A stretch of DNA of 64,000 bases from positions 201,029-265,028 of the forward strand of contig NZ_JAJHUO010000012.1 in assembly GCF_020859565.1 (NCBI RefSeq). Reading direction: 5' to 3'. This document shows, piece by piece, positions 58,798 to 64,000 of this stretch. The notes beneath the pieces are model-generated. The model was given only the letters and a program-made list of their open reading frames with translations. It did not search any database and had not been told where the DNA came from. Source of the stretch: Saccharothrix luteola (GTDB taxonomy: Bacteria; Actinomycetota; Actinomycetes; Mycobacteriales; Pseudonocardiaceae). Position 1 is the first letter of the stretch, and the number at the start of each line of letters is the position of its first letter. The translations under genes were made by a program, and so were the position numbers.

Positions 58798-59847
58798 GTG
58801 AACCGACAACGGGTCACGCTTGCCGACGTGGCCAAGGCGGCCGGCGTCTCGATCACGACGGTCTCGCTGGTGCTGTCCGGTCGAGGTCGTGACCTGCGGA
58901 TCTCCGCGGAGGCCGAGCTGCGCGTGCGGCAGGCCGTGAACGCCGTGGGCTACCGCCGCAAGAGGTCGTCCACCGGATCCCGCACCGACGGGACCCGCAC
59001 GATCGGGTTCATCTCCGATGCCGTGGCCACGTCCGGTCTGGCCGGGGACATGATCCGGGGCGCCGTCGACGCGGCACGTGAGCACGGCGCGCTGCTGATC
59101 GTCGCCGAGACGGACGGCGACCGGACGGCGGAGCAGGGCCTGATCGGGGCGATGCTCGACCGCGAGGTCGACGGGATCGTGTACGCGGCGACGCAGGCCA
59201 GGCAGGTCCGCGTGCCCGACCGGATCGAGACCGGTCGCGCCGTGCTGCTCAACGTCGTGCCCGACCGGCCGTCCCCGTTGTCCGTCGTCGTGCCCGACGA
59301 GGTCGAAGCGGGCCGGGCCGCGGCACGCGCGCTGCTGGACGCCGGGCACCGCGACGGCATCCACCTCGTCGGCGCGGGCGTCGACCCGGACGGCGTGCCA
59401 CCCGGCTCGGTCACCGCGGCCGAGCGCCTCACCGGCATCCGCGAGGTGCTCGACGCGGCCGGCGTGGAGATCGCCGGCGCGCGCGAGTGCCGGTGGTGGC
59501 TGCCGGAGCACGGCTTCGCCGCCACCAGGGACCTGCTGGAGCGCGCACGGCCCCGCGCCCTGATCTGCTTCGACGACCGGCTGGCGTTCGGCGCCTACCA
59601 AGCCCTGGCCGACGCCGGTCTCGTCGTGCCGGTCGACGTCTCCGTCGTCTCCTTCGACGACCACCCCCTCGCCGGCTGGCTGCGCCCCGGGCTGACCACG
59701 GTCGCCGTCCCGCGCTACGAGCTGGGCGCGAAGGCCGTCGAAGTCCTCCTCACCGAACGCCACTCGCCACTGCCCGGCGTCCACCGCGTGCCGATGCCCC
59801 GGCGCGACCGCTCGTCCATCGCGCCACCGCGCCCGGCGGACGGGTGA
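58798..59847 (+). CDS. LacI-family transcriptional regulator 2
   Basis: The protein has 349 residues, starting at GTG after GGGAGAG. HTH: VTLADVAKAAGVSITTVSLVLSG. Sensor: RTIGFISDAVATSGLAGDMIRGAVDAA and PVDVSVVSFDDHPLAGWLRPGLTTV. Normal LacI length. Similar in plan but not close in sequence to the first regulator; the two share an operator-like 12-mer, so they may regulate each other. Confidence 0.92.
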   Translation: MNRQRVTLADVAKAAGVSITTVSLVLSGRGRDLRISAEAELRVRQAVNAVGYRRKRSSTGSRTDGTRTIGFISDAVATSGLAGDMIRGAVDAAREHGALLIVAETDGDRTAEQGLIGAMLDREVDGIVYAATQARQVRVPDRIETGRAVLLNVVPDRPSPLSVVVPDEVEAGRAAARALLDAGHRDGIHLVGAGVDPDGVPPGSVTAAERLTGIREVLDAAGVEIAGARECRWWLPEHGFAATRDLLERARPRALICFDDRLAFGAYQALADAGLVVPVDVSVVSFDDHPLAGWLRPGLTTVAVPRYELGAKAVEVLLTERHSPLPGVHRVPMPRRDRSSIAPPRPADG

Positions 59848-59947
59848 TCGGCGGGGTTCGGTGAGATCGGCCGAAGTCCATGACTTCCGCCCGGCCGCGT
59901 GCTACTCAGGTGCGTGCTGTCCGCGAACCCGGTGTGATGGAGCGAGC

Positions 59948-62900
59948 TTGACGTCGAAGCGGAAGCAGGTGACGGCGGCGGCCGCGGTCACCTGCGTGAA
60001 CATTGCCGTGGCGATCTCCGTGAACCTGTTGACCTCCAGCTGGAGCTGGGTCGTCTTCAGCGTGCTCGCCGTGTTGTCCGCCGTGTGGGTGGGGCTTGAG
60101 GCGTGGCGGGCGGCGCCGAAGCGGGCGGTGCGGCGATCGCCGGCCGCACCCGTGCTGCCGGGCGGCGGGTCGTTCGTCCCGCGACCGGAGCTGACCGGTG
60201 AGGTCGTGCGGTTGCTGCTGTCCGGCTCGGCCCGCAAGGTCGGCCTCACCACCGGGCTGGCGGGCGCGGGCGGTTTCGGCAAGACGACGCTCGCCGCCGA
60301 GGTGTGCGCCCGCGACGACGTCCGGGCCGGGTTCACCAGGATCGACTGGGTGACCGTGGGGCAGGAGGTGCGCGGTGCGGCGCTCGCGGACGCCATCAAC
60401 GACGTCAGCGAGCGCATCGACGGGCAGCGGCCCGGCCTGACCAGCCCGGAGCAGGCCGGGATGAGGCTGGGCGAGCTGCTCAAGGAGGCCGGTGGCTGCC
60501 TGCTGGTGGTGGACGACGTGTGGACCGCCGAGCAGTTGCGCCCGTTCCTCAACGCGGGGCGCGGCTGCACGCTGCTGATCACCACGCGCATCCCCGACCT
60601 GCTGCCGGCCGACGGCAAGGCGGTCGTGGTCGACCAGATGAGCGGCGCCCAGGCCCGGGTGCTGGCGACCTCCGGTGTCGCCGACCTGCCCCGTCCGCTG
60701 GTCGACCAGTTGGTGGACCTCACCGGCCGGTGGCCGTTGGCACTGGGCCTGGTGAACGCCGCGCTGCGGCGGTCGGCCCGCGACGGCGGCGACGTCGTGG
60801 GCGCCGCGGAGGTGCTGCTGCGCAGGCTGCGCGACCGGGGACCGGTCGGCCTGGACATGACCACCGAGGCGCTGCGCAACCGGACCGTCGCGGCCACCAT
60901 CGAGTCGTCGCTCGGAGTGCTCGGCGACCGGCGTGAGCGGGTCGTCGAGCTGGCGATCTTCCCCGAGGACACGGACATCCCGCTGGAGCACGTGGCGCTG
61001 CTGTGGCGCAGCACCGCCGTGCTGTCGCGGGACGAGTCGGACCGGTTGTGCCAGGACCTCGTCGAGTTGTCGCTGGTCGAGCGGCGCGGCAAGGACTCCA
61101 CCCTCAAGCTGCACGACGTCATCCGCGCGTACCTGCGGCACGAGTGCGGCGACGTGCGTCTGCGCGCCCTGCACGACGGTTTCCTCGACGTGGTCGCCTC
61201 CACCCTGCCGGAACCGGCCCACCGCCCGGCGGCCTGGTGGACGCTGCCCGCCACGGCGGAGTACCTCTGGCGGTCGCTCACCTACCACCTCGGCGGCGCG
61301 GGCAGGCACGCGGAGCTGGCCGAGCTCGTGACCACGCCGCTGTGGGTGATCGGCAAGCTGCGCGGGCTCGGCCCGGTGGCCGTGGCCGACGACCTGGCCG
61401 CGGCGGACACCGAGATGTCCCGCGAGCTGGGCCGTTTCCTGGACCGCACGGCGCACCTGCTGGTGCCCACCACGCCGGATCACGCCGTGGTCGGCGCACT
61501 GGCGCACCGACTGCCGCCTTCGCCGGCGCTGTCCGCGCTGCGGGAAGCCGCCCTGCTGGAGGTGAAGGACGTCCCGCGGCTCGTCCCCGACGGCGTGCTG
61601 CCGGACCTCCCCCACCCGGCGCTCGACCGCGTGCTGGAAGGCCATGACAACAGGGTGCACCACTGCGCGTTCACCGCGGGTGGTGATCAGATCATCTCGG
61701 TGGGGTGGGCCGACATCCGGGTGTGGAACGCCGACAGCGGCCGGCTCGTCCGGGTGATCGAGAACGACCTGGACATCGGCTTCGACGTCACGATGTCGCC
61801 GGACGGGCGCTACCTGGCGATGCCGGACACGATTTCGGGCATCCGGCTGTGGAACACGGCGGACTGGCGTTACGCGGCGCTCCGAGGTCATCGCGAGTGG
61901 ATCAACGACGTGTCCTTCAGCGCCGACGGGCGCACGCTCGTCAGCGTGTCCGACGACCGCACGATCCGGGTGTGGGACACCGGCACGGGCGAGGAGGTCC
62001 GCTCGTTCAAGGCTCCGGTCGCGTTGGACACGGCCACGGTGTTCGGTGACGGCCGACTCATGGCCGAGCACCCCGACGGTTGGCAGGTCTGGGACCTCGC
62101 GACCGGCGACGCCACGGTGTTCCGCGGGCAGCCGTCGCGGGAGAGGAGGAGCCTGAGCCCCGACGGGAGGTGGGCGGTGGCCCCGAACTCCGACGGACTC
62201 CTGGTGCACGACCTCGCCGAACCCGAGGAGCCACCGAGGACGCTCCACCACCACGCGATACCCGCCGTCGCCACCTTCTCGAAGGACGGCTCCCTGCTGG
62301 CGACCGGCGGCGCCGGCGGCTTGCTCCTGCTGTGGAGCGTCGCCTCGTGGCGGGTCGAGCGCCACATCACCGCACCCCAGTCCAAGATCACCGCGCTCGC
62401 CCTCTCGCCCGACGGGACGCGGCTGGCCTCGGCGGGCGACGACGGTGTCCTGCGGCTGTGGCACCTCGCCGACGCCTACGACGGGGATGTCGGGACGACG
62501 CGCTCCGCCACGGCCGCCACCGCGTGCGTGGCGGCGGTGGACGGCAGTTGGCTGGCGGTGGAGCGGGAGAAGGGCAGGGTCGTGGTGGTCGACCCCGTGA
62601 CCAAGCAGGAGACCGCCGACCTGGCCCATCTGGGAACCCGCCGCGGTTGGTTGCACGAAGGCGACCTGGTCGCGCTCGGCAACGGCCACCTCGCGGTCGG
62701 CACGTACAACGGGATGATCCTGTGCGGGCCCGACAACTGGCGGGCGTCACGCACCCTGCGCGATCCGCGCGAGTCCGACCTGACGCGGCCGAGCGCGGGC
62801 CGGCAGGTGGTCTCCGCCCAGTCCGAGGACCGGGTCCTGGTGTGGACGGCGGGCCGGTTGTCGCAGCCGGTGATCCTCAAGGTGGAGCCCGACCAGGTGC

Positions 62901-63493
62901 GCGTCGAGCCGGTCCCGCGACCGGAGCCGGTGCCGCCCGCGTTCGTGCGGCACGTCCGCCGGGTCGGCGAAGCGGTGACGCGTCCGGTGCTCGGCCGGCT
63001 GAAGAAGCGGAACGGCGGCATCGCCGACCGGATGAGGTCGACCCTGGCGCCGGACGACCGGTGGTTGGCGGTGGCCGTCGGCCGCACCGTGCACGTGGTG
63101 GCCCCGACGACCGGCGAGGGCATCGCCGTGCTGCGGTTCGACGACGACGTGGAAGGCGTGGCCGCGGTGCCGGGCGGGCGTCGGCTCGCCGTCCTGGTCG
63201 ACGACGTGATCCACTACTGGAGCACCGCGACCTGGACCGCGGAGAAGGTGTTCGTGGCGAGGGACGACCTGGGACCGTCGACGGACGGCATGTGGTCGCC
63301 GGACGGTTCGTTGCTGGCGGTCGTCGGCGAGGACCGGGTGCTGCGGGTGCACGACGGCGAGGACGGGACCTGCCTGACGCGCCTTCGCCTCGACGGCGAG
63401 CTGACCGACTGCGCCTGGCTCTCCGACGACCGCTTGGTCGCGGTCGGCAGGCACGGACTCTACTGGTTCGACTACCTGCCCGGTTCGCGTTGA
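59948..63493 (+). CDS. membrane-anchored NB-ARC/WD40 STAND protein
   Basis: The protein has about 1181 residues from a TTG with GGAG upstream (an earlier start at 59861 is possible). Two hydrophobic helices (about 11-30 and 33-51) precede an NB-ARC ATPase: P-loop GAGGFGKTTLA at 106-116, Walker B CLLVVDDVW, a sensor LLITTR, and GRWPLAL in place of GLPL. A winged-helix and helical region follows, then a WD40 beta-propeller over roughly the last 600 residues (IRVWNADSGRLV, TIRVWDTGTGEEV, LRLWHL). It is built like apoptosome/STAND signalling ATPases; no separate effector domain is seen, so the membrane part may be the output. Confidence 0.88.
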   Translation: MTSKRKQVTAAAAVTCVNIAVAISVNLLTSSWSWVVFSVLAVLSAVWVGLEAWRAAPKRAVRRSPAAPVLPGGGSFVPRPELTGEVVRLLLSGSARKVGLTTGLAGAGGFGKTTLAAEVCARDDVRAGFTRIDWVTVGQEVRGAALADAINDVSERIDGQRPGLTSPEQAGMRLGELLKEAGGCLLVVDDVWTAEQLRPFLNAGRGCTLLITTRIPDLLPADGKAVVVDQMSGAQARVLATSGVADLPRPLVDQLVDLTGRWPLALGLVNAALRRSARDGGDVVGAAEVLLRRLRDRGPVGLDMTTEALRNRTVAATIESSLGVLGDRRERVVELAIFPEDTDIPLEHVALLWRSTAVLSRDESDRLCQDLVELSLVERRGKDSTLKLHDVIRAYLRHECGDVRLRALHDGFLDVVASTLPEPAHRPAAWWTLPATAEYLWRSLTYHLGGAGRHAELAELVTTPLWVIGKLRGLGPVAVADDLAAADTEMSRELGRFLDRTAHLLVPTTPDHAVVGALAHRLPPSPALSALREAALLEVKDVPRLVPDGVLPDLPHPALDRVLEGHDNRVHHCAFTAGGDQIISVGWADIRVWNADSGRLVRVIENDLDIGFDVTMSPDGRYLAMPDTISGIRLWNTADWRYAALRGHREWINDVSFSADGRTLVSVSDDRTIRVWDTGTGEEVRSFKAPVALDTATVFGDGRLMAEHPDGWQVWDLATGDATVFRGQPSRERRSLSPDGRWAVAPNSDGLLVHDLAEPEEPPRTLHHHAIPAVATFSKDGSLLATGGAGGLLLLWSVASWRVERHITAPQSKITALALSPDGTRLASAGDDGVLRLWHLADAYDGDVGTTRSATAATACVAAVDGSWLAVEREKGRVVVVDPVTKQETADLAHLGTRRGWLHEGDLVALGNGHLAVGTYNGMILCGPDNWRASRTLRDPRESDLTRPSAGRQVVSAQSEDRVLVWTAGRLSQPVILKVEPDQVRVEPVPRPEPVPPAFVRHVRRVGEAVTRPVLGRLKKRNGGIADRMRSTLAPDDRWLAVAVGRTVHVVAPTTGEGIAVLRFDDDVEGVAAVPGGRRLAVLVDDVIHYWSTATWTAEKVFVARDDLGPSTDGMWSPDGSLLAVVGEDRVLRVHDGEDGTCLTRLRLDGELTDCAWLSDDRLVAVGRHGLYWFDYLPGSR

Positions 63494-63572
63494 GGCGGTT
63501 GCGCCGTGCGGCTCGATCCCGTGGTGCCAGGGCCTCGCCGAGGCGGTGGCCACGCGGGCGGCAGACCACGGG

Positions 63573-64000
63573 TCAGCCGAAGACGCGCAGCTCGTAGATG
63601 CGGGTGGCGATCTCGCCGTTGCCGGTGGGAACGCCGACGTCGAGCCGGACGTACCGACCCGACACACCGCTGACGGGGTGGACCGTGGTCGCCCCACCGT
63701 TGTTCGTCACGTCGACCGCCTTCCGCCAGGTCGTGCCGTCATCGGACACCGAGACGCCGAACGCCTTGGTGTTCAGACCCGCGTCCTCACCGCCCGCCTG
63801 GGCGTGCGCGACCTCGAACCGGGAGAGCGACCGGGTGGCGCCGAGGTCCACGCCCAGCCACGCGCCGGGCACCGACGAGCAGAACTTGTCGCTGTTCCCG
63901 CCCGTCACGGTGCCGTTGACCGCCTTCTCCGGCCCCTCGTCCGGCGCGCACGGCGTCGAGCCGGTGGCCGGGCGACCTCGCGCGAGGTTGACCTCCCCGC
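63573..64000 (-). CDS. C-terminal F5/8-type-C (discoidin) domain, gene continues beyond window
   Basis: The frame stays open from the stop at 63573 to the last base of the window on the minus strand, so the 5' part is missing. The visible ~142 residues are an F5/8 type C / CBM32-like domain: NLARGRPATGS, KAVNGTVTGGN, WLGVDLGATRSLSRFEVAHAQ, GRYVRLDVGVPTGNG, RIYELRVFG. Such domains bind galactose-type sugars at the end of secreted glycoside hydrolases. The catalytic part lies outside the window. Confidence 0.85.
   Translation of the reverse strand, partial: GEVNLARGRPATGSTPCAPDEGPEKAVNGTVTGGNSDKFCSSVPGAWLGVDLGATRSLSRFEVAHAQAGGEDAGLNTKAFGVSVSDDGTTWRKAVDVTNNGGATTVHPVSGVSGRYVRLDVGVPTGNGEIATRIYELRVFG

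Overview
The window comes from a very high-GC actinomycete. GTG and occasional TTG starts are common, stop/start overlaps of the ATGA/GTGA type are frequent, and many genes encode secreted proteases, lipoproteins and polysaccharide-binding enzymes. The biosynthetic gene content fits a Pseudonocardiaceae-type genus (Saccharothrix, Actinosynnema, Lentzea or a relative), but that is inferred from style, not from a marker gene. No tRNA, rRNA, IS element or CRISPR array was recognised.

Left flank (1-7604): a G/C homopolymer at the very start that is probably a contig-end artefact, a NYN-domain protein with a cold-shock-like tail, small proteins, a DMT-type membrane protein, a secreted S1 protease with an unusual GASGAP active-site motif, a large Asp-box repeat secreted protein, and a secreted SGNH esterase with a Thr-rich linker and a CBM2 module.

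Core A (7605-18843, minus strand): two tightly coupled gene sets. PKS, P450 and SDR overlap one another by 4 bp. After a 119-bp gap come a DUF6230-type protein, a DUF6114-type protein and an SDR that has lost its catalytic Tyr, again with 4-bp overlaps. The PKS is one 2424-residue module, KS-AT-DH-cMT-ER-KR-ACP, the layout of fungal highly reducing iterative PKSs, with no releasing domain.

Core B (19422-21868, plus strand, divergent from core A): a four-gene overlapping operon of two short precursor-like peptides and two stand-alone SpaB_C / thiopeptide-type (LanB elimination-like) proteins. No LanB glutamylation protein, cyclase, protease or LanT is present. This is the least explained system in the window and the best candidate for something undescribed.

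Core C (22108-44792, plus strand): an angucycline-type type II PKS cluster flanked by two paralogous LuxR-type regulators. The order FAD oxygenase, TcmI-like cyclase, KS-alpha, CLF, ACP, C9-ketoreductase, aromatase/cyclase, FAD oxygenase-SDR fusion matches the core of urdamycin/gaudimycin (urdE-F-A-B-C-D-L-M type) clusters. Around it are acyl-CoA carboxylase alpha, beta and epsilon subunits for extender supply, two luciferase-fold oxidoreductases, an FMN reductase, an MFS exporter, two SDRs with altered catalytic residues, an O-methyltransferase, a MarR regulator and a SnoaL-like protein. No glycosyltransferase or deoxysugar gene is present. Whether cores A, B and C make one hybrid product or are neighbouring clusters cannot be decided from sequence.

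Right flank (44806-64000): a nitroreductase-like fragment, a secreted vanadium-haloperoxidase/PAP2 family enzyme, a peptidoglycan-binding-domain protein, a lipoprotein, a PL1 pectate lyase with an N-terminal carbohydrate-binding module, a TAP-type secreted hydrolase, a beta-lactamase-fold serine hydrolase, an S1 protease, a patch of gene decay (histidine kinase and MFS remnants), two LacI regulators that share an operator-like 12-mer, a membrane-anchored NB-ARC/WD40 STAND protein, and the 3' end of an F5/8-type-C domain protein that runs off the window. Several perfect-stem hairpins mark transcription ends.
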